Positions 8,756 to 16,580 of a stretch of 26,480 nucleotides of DNA are shown piece by piece. Under the pieces are notes generated by a model. The model worked only from the letters and a program-made list of their open reading frames with translations. It was not told the DNA's origin and did not search any database. The DNA lies in the NCBI GenBank assembly GCA_002411515.1, contig DHTF01000029.1, forward strand, positions 41,130 through 67,609, given 5' to 3'. The DNA comes from Proteiniphilum sp. UBA5267 (GTDB taxonomy: Bacteria; Bacteroidota; Bacteroidia; Bacteroidales; Dysgonomonadaceae). Numbering within the stretch: the first letter of the stretch is position 1; each line of letters starts with the position of its first letter. The position numbers were made by a program, and so were the translations under genes.

Positions 8756-10228
8756 TCAGCGTTTGATGGTCTCCCTGTAAACGTTGCCAAAAGGATCTTT
8801 AGCAACGATGGTTATATCGGAATTACTCTTCAAGGGAGTAGCCCGAAAGAGATGATCGGTCTTCTCGGGTGCTATCCAGCTGAATTCGAGCTTTTCTTTG
8901 TCGCTATATGCTTTCTCCACTTCCGGATCGAGTCCCTCGAAACGGTTCATTGCACCCATGTCGACGCCATCTTCTTGCCATTGCACCTGCCAGTTTTTGT
9001 CCCAGTTCCAGATATTAACCACCACATCGTTACCGTAGTTGACGGTTGTGCCGGGGGCATAAATCCGCATCTGATGATCGCGTGGTTTCCCCACGCTCTT
9101 GAAGTACCAGCTCACCTCTGTACCGTCGATCTCGTAGACACCGTATCCCACGGGAGTGCCATCCAGACAGTAGTCGCCTTGCCACCAGGCACCCGATACG
9201 GCACCTGTGTTGTGTTCATAGAGCTTATCCGCGTGGATGATGTTGCGGTTGTAGTGCATATGCCCTGTGAAAAGATGCACATTATAGGGTTTAAGCATCT
9301 CGAAAAGGGAAGAGATGTTGATGGTTTGTGCACTAATCTCACGTGAATTGTAGCGAAAGGGTTTTACCTCCTCATCGAGACGAGCGGGGATGTGCATAGA
9401 AAGCATGATTGTGGATCCTTCCGGCACTTGTGCCAGGTCCTGTTCAAGCCACGTAAATTTTTTTTCATCGATATATCCTATATAGAAATAATCCCTGCCC
9501 ACATAGAAAACATTGTTCAATACCACATAATGTATCTTCCCCCTATTGAATGAATAATGGTCGGGTCCAAAGTTCTTCTCGTAGCGTTTTGTTGAGGTTT
9601 CGGTGCTGCGCCCGCCATACTGAAGATCATGATTGCCCGGCAGGCGGTAGAAGGGAATACCGGCGCGACTTAATTGCTCGACATAAAGGGGATAGAGCTC
9701 TGGCTTGTCGCCCACCAGGTCGCCGCAGTCGATACCCAGGATATCCCTGTCAGGGTACGTTTCTTTTAACTGCAGCATGTCATCCACAACCCCTGAATAA
9801 CGCAAAAAGTTCTCTTTTTTGTGGAATTGAGGGTCCGCGGTCACCAGCAGCAGCTGACGGGTGTCGTCCTGGGGGTTTTTCCTTAAAGGGAAATCATAGC
9901 GCGCTCTTCCTTTTTCTAACGGAATGTAAAAAAGGGGTACTTGCATCTCCTCTGCCGGCAGGTAACCTGCCGGCGTGGAGATGTAGATAAACTTCGCATC
10001 CTGGTGAGGAGTCAACCTGTAGTGACCGTCGCTATCGGTTGTGACACATTGGTAACCGTCGGTCACCACAACGTTTGGCAATCCCACCTCTTGGAATTTC
10101 ACCTTCCCTTCCACCGCGGCCGCAGCAACATTACCAGGGAGGCCACACAAAAGGAGGAGCAGCAACGAAGCAATGAGGGTGAGAAGGCTGCGGCTGTATA
10201 TCGTTTTGTCTAAAGAGGTGTGATTCAT
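8756..10228 (-). CDS. Calcineurin-like metallophosphoesterase with N- and C-terminal accessory domains
   Basis: A 490-residue exported protein. I chose the ATG at 10228; the frame continues to a GTG at 10240, which would overlap the GHL10 gene by 8 bases. The signal peptide ends near NVAAAAVEG. A small beta domain (about 40-115) resembles the carboxypeptidase-regulatory-like MetallophosN domain, followed by the phosphoesterase core and a C-terminal beta domain (about 380-490) of MetallophosC type. Metal motifs: VTADPQ (D132), GDLVGD (169-174), PGNHD (197-201), MHIP (H279) and GHMH (322-325). The first motif has Gln where the classic DxH has His. Relatives are common in Bacteroidota glycan loci; a phosphodiester or phosphomonoester on the glycan could be the substrate, but this is unproven. 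Confidence 0.88.
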   Translation of the reverse strand: MNHTSLDKTIYSRSLLTLIASLLLLLLCGLPGNVAAAAVEGKVKFQEVGLPNVVVTDGYQCVTTDSDGHYRLTPHQDAKFIYISTPAGYLPAEEMQVPLFYIPLEKGRARYDFPLRKNPQDDTRQLLLVTADPQFHKKENFLRYSGVVDDMLQLKETYPDRDILGIDCGDLVGDKPELYPLYVEQLSRAGIPFYRLPGNHDLQYGGRSTETSTKRYEKNFGPDHYSFNRGKIHYVVLNNVFYVGRDYFYIGYIDEKKFTWLEQDLAQVPEGSTIMLSMHIPARLDEEVKPFRYNSREISAQTINISSLFEMLKPYNVHLFTGHMHYNRNIIHADKLYEHNTGAVSGAWWQGDYCLDGTPVGYGVYEIDGTEVSWYFKSVGKPRDHQMRIYAPGTTVNYGNDVVVNIWNWDKNWQVQWQEDGVDMGAMNRFEGLDPEVEKAYSDKEKLEFSWIAPEKTDHLFRATPLKSNSDITIVAKDPFGNVYRETIKR

Positions 10229-10232
10229 CGTC

Positions 10233-11576
10233 TTATTCACTTATGGCACCACCTTCACGCATTCCTTTCTCCACATAGTCCCACATGTTCTTTTCGATGA
10301 TGTGTACGATGTCGAAGATCATTAGCCCGTCGGAGGTGGCCAGGTTCATCTTGATCGACTCGGTAAGACCGGCCGGATTGTCATAGAACTGATCGGCCAG
10401 GATGCCACCGTAAAACTTGTTGCCATCGAGAATCGTTTTCAGGTTCTGATTCGATCCCTCCACGCAATACCAGATGCTCTTCTGACCCCACATGTCGGTT
10501 TCGTTCTTCACCTCAGGGTTCTCTTTCTGATATTCTTCGATGGTAATGGTGGTGTAGTAGTTGCCTACCGTGAACAGGTCGAGTAGCTCTGCATAGCCCT
10601 GTTCCTTATAATTGGGGCTGGCCCAGTCGTAATCGGCTGAAGGATCGTAGTTTTTGCTGGCGAAGTTGACTCCCACTTCGAAGTAAGAGGGATACCATGC
10701 TCCGGTGTAGGTGCCGAAGGAAATCTCCGGATTTACCTCTTTGACCACCTTCTTGGCCTTTGCCATGAAGTTGTAAATGACGGAGGCTCGCCACTCAAAC
10801 CATTGTAGAAAGTATTTTCCTCTTTCGGGATAGAAGTTGCCCTGCTCATCCTTCTTCCAGCGATAGATGTCGTCAGGAAACAGATCCAGTTCTTTACCGA
10901 GGTAGGTTTCAAATTTTCTGCGTGACAGGTCTGAAAAATCGGCTGTGAATCCGTCGTAGCGTACTCTGTCGAGGATGATGCCATCCAGTTCGGGATATTT
11001 TTCCACAATTTCGCGGAAGATATTCAGAATGTATTCCTGGTACTCTTCATTGATGGGATTTACCATTGCCGAATACTTGTTTTTCTCCTCTGTGATAGAG
11101 ATGAACTTCACCTCTTCGTTCGGTGGATAGACAATTGTGGCCCATTCGGCCTTGCCTCCCTCATAAATAGGCCCTTCGTCCATGTAATTGTGACCTGCCA
11201 CGAAGGTATTGAGGGATGCCTGCACTTTTAAGCCTAGCTTGTGTGCCTTTTCGATGTAATATCCCAGGTAGTCGAAGGTATACTGGACTTCTTTACCCTT
11301 CCACTCGGTAAGCAACGGAGCATATTCGCTCTGGTATAGCAGATGGCCCGAGATGGGGCGGACATCTACTACAATATCGGTGAATCCCAGGTCCTTCAGC
11401 TTTTCCAGATAATAGTCAATGGTGTCCTTGTTGTTAAAACGTTCGATGTTGGCTGTGGCATCTATCCACATCAGTTTGGGTGCAACATTTGTTATTTCTT
11501 TCTTGCTGTCGTTGTTGCAGGAGAAGAAGCTCACAATGATTAAGAAGGATAAAAGTAAATTGGTGATATTATTCAT
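10233..11576 (-). CDS. GHL10 (DUF187) family glycosyl hydrolase-like lipoprotein, copy 2
   Basis: A 447-residue lipoprotein: signal SFLIIVSFFSC with lipid-bearing Cys20 followed by an acidic/polar NNDSKKE segment that would suit surface export. The body is a GHL10-type TIM barrel. Visible landmarks are KLMWIDATANIERF (about 34-47), DIVVDVRPISGHLLY (67-81), GLKVQASLNTFVAGH (115-129) and LDGIILDRVRYDG (197-209) with D203, R204, R206 and D208. E. coli DigH (YddW), of the same family, hydrolyses denuded peptidoglycan glycan strands; D203 sits where a catalytic carboxylate would be expected. The next gene upstream is a paralogue with the same landmarks, arguing for tandem duplication. The stop is four bases from the phosphoesterase ATG. 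Substrate not determined. Confidence 0.88.
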   Translation of the reverse strand: MNNITNLLLSFLIIVSFFSCNNDSKKEITNVAPKLMWIDATANIERFNNKDTIDYYLEKLKDLGFTDIVVDVRPISGHLLYQSEYAPLLTEWKGKEVQYTFDYLGYYIEKAHKLGLKVQASLNTFVAGHNYMDEGPIYEGGKAEWATIVYPPNEEVKFISITEEKNKYSAMVNPINEEYQEYILNIFREIVEKYPELDGIILDRVRYDGFTADFSDLSRRKFETYLGKELDLFPDDIYRWKKDEQGNFYPERGKYFLQWFEWRASVIYNFMAKAKKVVKEVNPEISFGTYTGAWYPSYFEVGVNFASKNYDPSADYDWASPNYKEQGYAELLDLFTVGNYYTTITIEEYQKENPEVKNETDMWGQKSIWYCVEGSNQNLKTILDGNKFYGGILADQFYDNPAGLTESIKMNLATSDGLMIFDIVHIIEKNMWDYVEKGMREGGAISE

Positions 11577-11638
11577 TTTTCTAAAATTGTCTGTTTATAA
11601 ATTCTCTATTTGTAAATCATATTTTGAAGGAGGAGGAA

Positions 11639-13033
11639 TTACTTGTTTCCGACAGCGAGGTCGATTCCCTGCTTGGCATATTGCCACTGGTTGGCTATTT
11701 TCAGGTGGATCATGTCGAACAGGAAGTAGCCGTCGCACTCGTCCATACAGGCTTTTACCGATTCCACAATGGCCTGGTTTTCCTGCTGCTGGGAGGCTTG
11801 GTTGTTGCTGTCCCAGTTTCCCACATCGGGTCCAGCGACAACAATTGGTCCATCTTTGATCTTATCCTTGGCCAGCCTGGAGAAACCCTGCATGCTCCAT
11901 TCTGAAGTTCCATAGACCCGCAGAGGAGAAGCATAAGCACCGATCAGTATCTGGTCCATCAGTGCAGCATAACCGTAATCTTTGTATTTGGGGGTTGCCC
12001 ACTTGTAGGTCAGACTGGGGTTGTATCGATCGCTGGCCCAGTTGACACCGACTTCGTAGTAAGTAGAATACCAGCCACCCACATAGACACCAAACAGGAT
12101 GTCAGGGTTGACAGATTTTACCGCACTCTTTGCTTTTTCCATAAAGTCGTGGATTACCTTTGCCCTAAATTCAAGCCACTTGGTGAAATAGGGGGGATAA
12201 GTGGTCAGGGCCATGACTTGCTGCATGGTTGCCCCGGGGGGTACAATATCGCCCGGGAAACTGCTCAATTTCACATTACCGAGGTAGCTTTCGAATTTTC
12301 TTCGGCTCAGCTCAGAGAAATCCGACTGCATGCCGTCGAAGCGTCCCCTGTCTAGTATGATGCCATCGAGGTCGTACTTGGCCAGATCCTTCAAAAGATC
12401 ACACAGATAGGTTTGCACCTCCTCGTTGGTGGGGTTGAAAAACTTGGTACCTCCTCCCGCATCCATCGTGTTGGTGATGCCGATGGAAAGGTTCTCGGAG
12501 GTAGCCCAATCCTTTTTGGATGCATCGCGATAGAGGATACCCTGGCTTCCCAGTCCACTGCTGTGTCCACCCACCATGGTGTTGAATCCGGCATGCACCT
12601 TTAAATCCAGTTTGTGTCCTTCCTCGATGAATGCCTGCAGATAATCCCAGGTCGCGGAGCGTTCTACTTTGGAATAGACTCCGTTTACCCAAGCCCCCAG
12701 CCACTGTACCTTCGCCGAACCTGGTACAGAGGAATTGTAGAGGATGTCGCCCGAGGTGGGGCGTATATCCACGACAACATCTGTGAAACCTGCATCCTTA
12801 GCCAGCTTCAGATCACGCGTAATGTTCTCTCTGCTGTTCGCAAAGTCGGGAAAGTTCGCTGCCGCATCGATCCATATATAACGTGGTTTCTCTGCATTAT
12901 CCTTGGGAGGATCCGGGAACTCGTATCCAGGATCCGGATTATCGTTGCCATTGCAGGCGACTGACAGGAAAAGCCAGCCGAAGAGCAGTGTAGATGCGAT
13001 AACTGTATAAAAATGAGGTTTCTTTTTTGTCAT
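11639..13033 (-). CDS. GHL10 (DUF187) family glycosyl hydrolase-like lipoprotein, copy 1
   Basis: A 464-residue lipoprotein with signal LFGWLFLSVAC (Cys27) and an acidic tail, NGNDNPDPG, typical of surface-exposed lipoproteins in this phylum. The TIM-barrel landmarks mirror those of the adjacent gene: RYIWIDAAANFPDF, DVVVDIRPTSGDILY (86-100), LKVHAGFNTMVGGHS (144-158) and LDGIILDRGRFDG (222-234) with D228, R229, R231 and D233. It differs by an insert near 156-200 (SGLGSQGILYRDASKK and beyond) and by a longer loop around PPGATMQQVM, both possibly near the active-site cleft. The two copies may therefore cut different linkages or act as endo/exo partners; this is inference. It follows the ADP-ribosylglycohydrolase-like gene by 47 bases. 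Confidence 0.88.
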   Translation of the reverse strand: MTKKKPHFYTVIASTLLFGWLFLSVACNGNDNPDPGYEFPDPPKDNAEKPRYIWIDAAANFPDFANSRENITRDLKLAKDAGFTDVVVDIRPTSGDILYNSSVPGSAKVQWLGAWVNGVYSKVERSATWDYLQAFIEEGHKLDLKVHAGFNTMVGGHSSGLGSQGILYRDASKKDWATSENLSIGITNTMDAGGGTKFFNPTNEEVQTYLCDLLKDLAKYDLDGIILDRGRFDGMQSDFSELSRRKFESYLGNVKLSSFPGDIVPPGATMQQVMALTTYPPYFTKWLEFRAKVIHDFMEKAKSAVKSVNPDILFGVYVGGWYSTYYEVGVNWASDRYNPSLTYKWATPKYKDYGYAALMDQILIGAYASPLRVYGTSEWSMQGFSRLAKDKIKDGPIVVAGPDVGNWDSNNQASQQQENQAIVESVKACMDECDGYFLFDMIHLKIANQWQYAKQGIDLAVGNK

Positions 13034-13080
13034 GTGATGTAATCTTTGTGATGATTGCTGAATTTCGACTTCTCATGCTT

Positions 13081-14682
13081 TTATTTAGAAGCTGATAAGG
13101 TCGTGTCTTTGTATACGATGACTCGCTCGATATATATTTTATGGCCGGTTGAGGCTTCTTCTTTCTTGTCTGAAACCACGATTCTCAGCGTGTGGTCTCC
13201 TTCGGCCAAGTCCATCTTGTGAATGATGTGTTGCCGGTTTCCGTTCCATTTCCCTGCTTCAGTCCGGTGGTAACAGTTGAACTCTCTGAAAGGTTCACCG
13301 TCGATGTAAGCCATGGCTGTTCCCCCGTCGATGTTGTAACTGCCCAGTACCGAGATGCCGGATCCACTGAACTCCACCTCGAAGATGTCTCCTGGTGTGG
13401 TGGAAACCTTATATAGGTCGTTGTCGCCCTCACCATACCTGAAATCTTCCCAATTACCCTCAATCCGGTACAGGTCAGTGTCGCTCATCTGGATGAAGTG
13501 AGACATCGACATGTTTGGGAACGCTTGTTCCAACTGACCTGAGAATAAGAGAGGTTGCAACTTCATCCGGTAGATGTCATCTTCCAGATTTCCTCCGTTT
13601 GTCAGGATATTTTCTTCTGCAAACGATTGTGTGAGCGATACTGCTTTGTTAAAAGAGATGTCTGTGTAAAGAAAAGGCTTATCGGCCATCTCTGGTATGT
13701 GAGACTTTAGTTCTTCGTCTATGGCCTCGTATCCTTGGATGATACCCAATACGGCTGCTGCATTGGCCGCGTTGCAATCGGTGTCCTGCCCGCAGCGAAT
13801 GGCAATCTCAATGGTCTTCTCCATGTTGTTCTCTCCATAGAGTAGTCCCATAGCGATGTAGGCACCATTGATGGTGGCATCGATGTTGAAGGGGTGGTAG
13901 GGTACACAAAGGTCTGATTCCCCCCATCTGTCCTGCAATATTTGCCAGGTGCTTCTCCAATTTGACGGATCCTGCTCGTACCCATCTATCACTGTTTGAA
14001 TCGCTTTAGCGTATTGGCTCTCCGATGGAATCGCTTGGAGTGCTTTTTTTACTACCACTTTTGCATCCTTCTCAAAGAAGGCCAGTGCGTGCATCGCCGA
14101 AACGAACATTCCCCCATAGAGCCCGTCGCCATAGGCCATAATCCGGCCCACGCTGTCAGCCATCAGTGTTGCGGCACGTGGCATGCCGGGGTTTATAAAG
14201 CCGATGTAGTCTGACTCGATTTGGAAATCGATGTCATTTGCATGCATGTTGTAAGCGGGAGCCCCTGAAAGCGGTGGCATGATACCATCAAAAAAATTCT
14301 TTCTTGCCTGCAGGTTTGCGTGACACAAATTGAACTCCGCATTGGCGAAATCCTCGGCCAGTTTTGAAACCGGTGTTTGCAAGCCCTGGTTTCTCACCAT
14401 CGAGCTCATGAAACTCAGTTGACCGTAAATGTCATCTTCGAGCAGAGCTCGTTCTATCATTTCGGGGTACCATATGATTGAGTCTTCATAGGTGACACTG
14501 GCTGCTTTGAATTCCATTCCGATTCCCTTCATCACGCCAATCATTTTCCCAGCCCAGGCTCCTTTTATTTTATCATTCAGTTCTGTTTTGGATATGACTG
14601 CAAAGGATTGCTTCTCTTTGGAGCAGGATAGCAGGCAAATCAATACCCATAGAAATGGTAAAACAATGATACCTCTTTTCAT
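13081..14682 (-). CDS. ADP-ribosylglycohydrolase-fold lipoprotein with C-terminal carbohydrate-binding-like domain
   Basis: A 533-residue protein with a lipoprotein signal, LICLLSC (Cys20). Residues about 35-340 form an ADP-ribosylglycohydrolase (ARH/DraG) fold: GAWAGKMIGVMKGIGME near the N-terminus, EDDIYGQL (82-89) as the first metal-binding acidic motif, GDGLYGGMFVSAMHA (185-199), and RCGQDTDCNAANAAAVLG (296-313) as the second. Classical ARHs are cytoplasmic and remove ADP-ribose. Here the export signal, a C-terminal beta-rich extension (about 385-530, with YIDGEPFRE and LAEGDHTLRIVV) resembling a carbohydrate-binding module, and the glycan-locus setting suggest a glycosidase on an external sugar. 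It is the first gene after a 215-bp gap and may head its own transcript. Confidence 0.87.
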   Translation of the reverse strand: MKRGIIVLPFLWVLICLLSCSKEKQSFAVISKTELNDKIKGAWAGKMIGVMKGIGMEFKAASVTYEDSIIWYPEMIERALLEDDIYGQLSFMSSMVRNQGLQTPVSKLAEDFANAEFNLCHANLQARKNFFDGIMPPLSGAPAYNMHANDIDFQIESDYIGFINPGMPRAATLMADSVGRIMAYGDGLYGGMFVSAMHALAFFEKDAKVVVKKALQAIPSESQYAKAIQTVIDGYEQDPSNWRSTWQILQDRWGESDLCVPYHPFNIDATINGAYIAMGLLYGENNMEKTIEIAIRCGQDTDCNAANAAAVLGIIQGYEAIDEELKSHIPEMADKPFLYTDISFNKAVSLTQSFAEENILTNGGNLEDDIYRMKLQPLLFSGQLEQAFPNMSMSHFIQMSDTDLYRIEGNWEDFRYGEGDNDLYKVSTTPGDIFEVEFSGSGISVLGSYNIDGGTAMAYIDGEPFREFNCYHRTEAGKWNGNRQHIIHKMDLAEGDHTLRIVVSDKKEEASTGHKIYIERVIVYKDTTLSASK

Positions 14683-14725
14683 TTTGTTTGCTGTTTACTT
14701 GTTGAGGCTTCTATCATGTGCGAAT

Positions 14726-14747
14726 TGTTGGTAACTGTTTATCAACA
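14726..14747. promoter_or_regulatory. 9+9 dyad ahead of the ADP-ribosylglycohydrolase-like gene
   Basis: TGTTGGTAA and TTATCAACA flank the four bases CTGT. Eight of nine positions are complementary, and the odd one is a G-T pair in + strand RNA. It sits 44-65 bases before the start codon at 14682, downstream of the candidate -7 element, where a repressor site or a leader hairpin would be expected. Function is inferred from position only. Confidence 0.35.
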
Positions 14748-14772
14748 CCGTCTACCATGATATATGCTGGTT

Positions 14773-14869
14773 AAAAAAAGTTGTCCAGGCTCTGTATGCA
14801 ACTAAATCAAAGTTGGTACCAAAGGTAACACAAATCTTCTTTTTAATCAGGTACAAAACCCGGACAACT
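14773..14869 (-). terminator. Possible long-loop terminator after the DUF5018 gene
   Basis: On the - strand, AGTTGTCCGGG (14869-14859) can pair with CCTGGACAACT (14789-14779), ten Watson-Crick pairs and one G-T. The second arm runs straight into seven T residues (14779-14773). The first arm lies about 28 bases after the DUF5018 stop. The 69-base loop is far longer than in ordinary intrinsic terminators and contains a smaller palindrome, so this could instead be a structured leader or an attenuator. Confidence 0.4.
14820..14827 (-). promoter_or_regulatory. Candidate -7 element (TACCTTTG) for the enzyme gene cluster
   Basis: Read on the - strand this is TACCTTTG, an exact match to the Bacteroidota -7 consensus TAnnTTTG. 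A TTTG at 14857-14854 could be the -33 element, but the 26-base spacer is longer than usual. Transcription from here would give the ADP-ribosylglycohydrolase-like gene a leader of roughly 130 bases. It lies inside the loop of the terminator-like inverted repeat, so the two readings compete. Confidence 0.35.
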
Positions 14870-14897
14870 AACTCATTCATTAACTCCGAATCTCATT

Positions 14898-16565
14898 TTA
14901 CATGTCGATACAGTCGAACTGTACGCAAACAACACATCCGTTGGTGAACATGAAATAGAGATACATATAATATCCGTCATTTGAAACCTTCAGGATAGAA
15001 TCACCCGTACCATTTGCATTGGTGCCGCCATTGTCCTTGCCTCCATAGGTACCGATAGGTGTTGCCCAGATCGGTTCGGTGAAGGTGGTCACCGCATTGG
15101 CATCGTGCAAATAAACCTTGTCGTCGCTACCCCATGTAAAGGAGTTGATCGACATGTTTACAGCGTAAGGATTGCCGTTGAAGACAGTGTAGTCGGCCGA
15201 ATTCTGAATCCAGTTGCCACTGATCTCGGGACCCTGGGCTTTGATGGTATTGGTTTTACCGTCTACCCATGCGAACTTCCTCGGTGTGGCATAGTAAGAA
15301 ACGAAGTAGTCGGCTGTAAGATCGGTGGGATCGGTTGCAACAATGTCGGCATTGTTGTTCCAGGCACCTTCAATGCCATTGATGGCAATGATCTCGGGTA
15401 CTTGTGAGAGCAACGCACCATCTTTCACCTGCCAGCGGGCGAAGCTTTTTCCCGCACCCATCAATGCTGCGGTGATAATTGCATCACCATCCAAGTTCCC
15501 TTTCACCGAAAGTTTACGGCCAATGGCTGTGCTTCCGCTTGCTGACCAGTCGATGTAGAGCTCAGGAGCACTGTTGACCCCTTTAAATCTCCACACCTTG
15601 TAGGTACCGGCATTGGGAGCCAGGTTGCTTATGAGGATGTTGTCAGCATCGTCCGCAGTGGCGAAGAAGTTGGTGAGGCCGCCCTGGATCGATCCCATAT
15701 TGGGCATTGTACCCACTTTTGCTCCTGTCTTTCGATCGAGCAACATGCCGGGTTCATTTCGGGTGTTTACTACCACGTAATCCTTTGTTACTGCCAAGCT
15801 GGTAGTGTTGTGTAGAGTTGTGATACCCAGGTCGGACTGCAGTTTCTTAGTCCAAAGGATCTTGGCGCTTCCGTTGCGCATACCCCTTTCTACTTTGTTG
15901 GGTACATCCTTGCGAACCGTATAAACTGTTTTGTCAATACCATTTTGAGCGGTAACGGTCAGGGTAACGTCTTCGTCATAATTGAGTGCTGTGTTTCGAG
16001 GATCGGGATTGATGGTGGCGCCGTGCGAGATACTCATCTCAGCCAGTACTTCACCGATTGGATCAATCGAGATGAGAGAGATCAATTTATTCTCCTCGTC
16101 GATGATACCCGATATGCCTAGCGAATTCAGACTGAAGTCCGTGATGCGGGCTTCGGCGCTTTTGCGTATTTCAGCCACGACCTTATAGTCCTTTTTCGTT
16201 TTGGTCTGGTCTGTTATTGTGATGAAGTTCTCTTTTGTCAGATCCATGTAGAGTAACGCTGGAGAAATCGTCACATTGTCATCCAAATTAGCCACAACCC
16301 TCACTTTCTTCAGTGCATCCATTGTCAGCACGTTGTTGGAGGTGCGAGGATAGTTATAGGGAAATACAAGTGTGATGGTGCTGTTCTCGTAATCAATTTC
16401 GCTAGAAAAATTGTTTTCTGAGCTTTCATCTCCGTAAAAGGAGGCACTGAGGCTGTTGATCCCATATCGCGAAAGCGAAGGCGTAAGATCTTCCACCTGC
16501 TGACATCCGCCAAGAATGATCATCAATGCAGTAAGTGTCGCCAGTATTGAATATATTTTTTTCAT
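14898..16565 (-). CDS. DUF5018-type surface lipoprotein (SusE/F position)
   Basis: A 555-residue lipoprotein with signal LTALMIILGGC (Cys21) followed by QQVEDL. Two beta-rich N-terminal domains appear in tandem (about 35-132 and 138-219, the latter starting ARITDFSLNSLG and ending in TVYTVRKD), the DUF5018 style. The remaining C-terminal region (about 230-555) is rich in short strands with repeated Trp and Gly, possibly a propeller-like binding domain. No catalytic motif is visible. It comes immediately after SusD (15-base gap), where surface glycan-binding proteins normally lie, so a role in holding the glycan at the cell surface is inferred. It is the last gene before the 215-bp gap. Confidence 0.82.
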   Translation of the reverse strand: MKKIYSILATLTALMIILGGCQQVEDLTPSLSRYGINSLSASFYGDESSENNFSSEIDYENSTITLVFPYNYPRTSNNVLTMDALKKVRVVANLDDNVTISPALLYMDLTKENFITITDQTKTKKDYKVVAEIRKSAEARITDFSLNSLGISGIIDEENKLISLISIDPIGEVLAEMSISHGATINPDPRNTALNYDEDVTLTVTAQNGIDKTVYTVRKDVPNKVERGMRNGSAKILWTKKLQSDLGITTLHNTTSLAVTKDYVVVNTRNEPGMLLDRKTGAKVGTMPNMGSIQGGLTNFFATADDADNILISNLAPNAGTYKVWRFKGVNSAPELYIDWSASGSTAIGRKLSVKGNLDGDAIITAALMGAGKSFARWQVKDGALLSQVPEIIAINGIEGAWNNNADIVATDPTDLTADYFVSYYATPRKFAWVDGKTNTIKAQGPEISGNWIQNSADYTVFNGNPYAVNMSINSFTWGSDDKVYLHDANAVTTFTEPIWATPIGTYGGKDNGGTNANGTGDSILKVSNDGYYMYLYFMFTNGCVVCVQFDCIDM

Positions 16566-16580
16566 GCGGTTCTATTTTTT

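Larger units (their letters stand above)
14683..14897 (-). other. 215-bp gap between the surface-binding module and the enzyme genes
   Basis: This is the only large break inside the - strand block, after SusC/SusD/DUF5018 and before the degradative genes. On the coding (-) strand it holds, in order, an 11-bp arm at 14869-14859, a good Bacteroidota-type -7 element at 14827-14820, a 10-bp palindrome TTGGTACCAA at 14822-14813, the matching arm at 14789-14779 with a run of seven T, and a 9+9 dyad at 14747-14726 some 44 bases before the next start codon. I found no supported small gene in it. It probably both reduces read-through and restarts transcription. Confidence 0.55.

Noticed and set aside
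8852..9346. 164-residue + strand frame opposite the phosphoesterase
   Set aside because: Antisense to conserved metal-binding motifs and lacks any coding signature.
11627..11638. Strong Shine-Dalgarno-like AAGGAGGAGGAA run on the + strand
   Set aside because: No + strand gene follows it; it lies just beyond the stop of a - strand GHL10 gene and is probably coincidental.
14813..14822. Palindrome TTGGTACCAA taken alone as an operator
   Set aside because: Ten bases is short, and it overlaps the candidate -7 element and the long inverted repeat; kept only as part of that structure.
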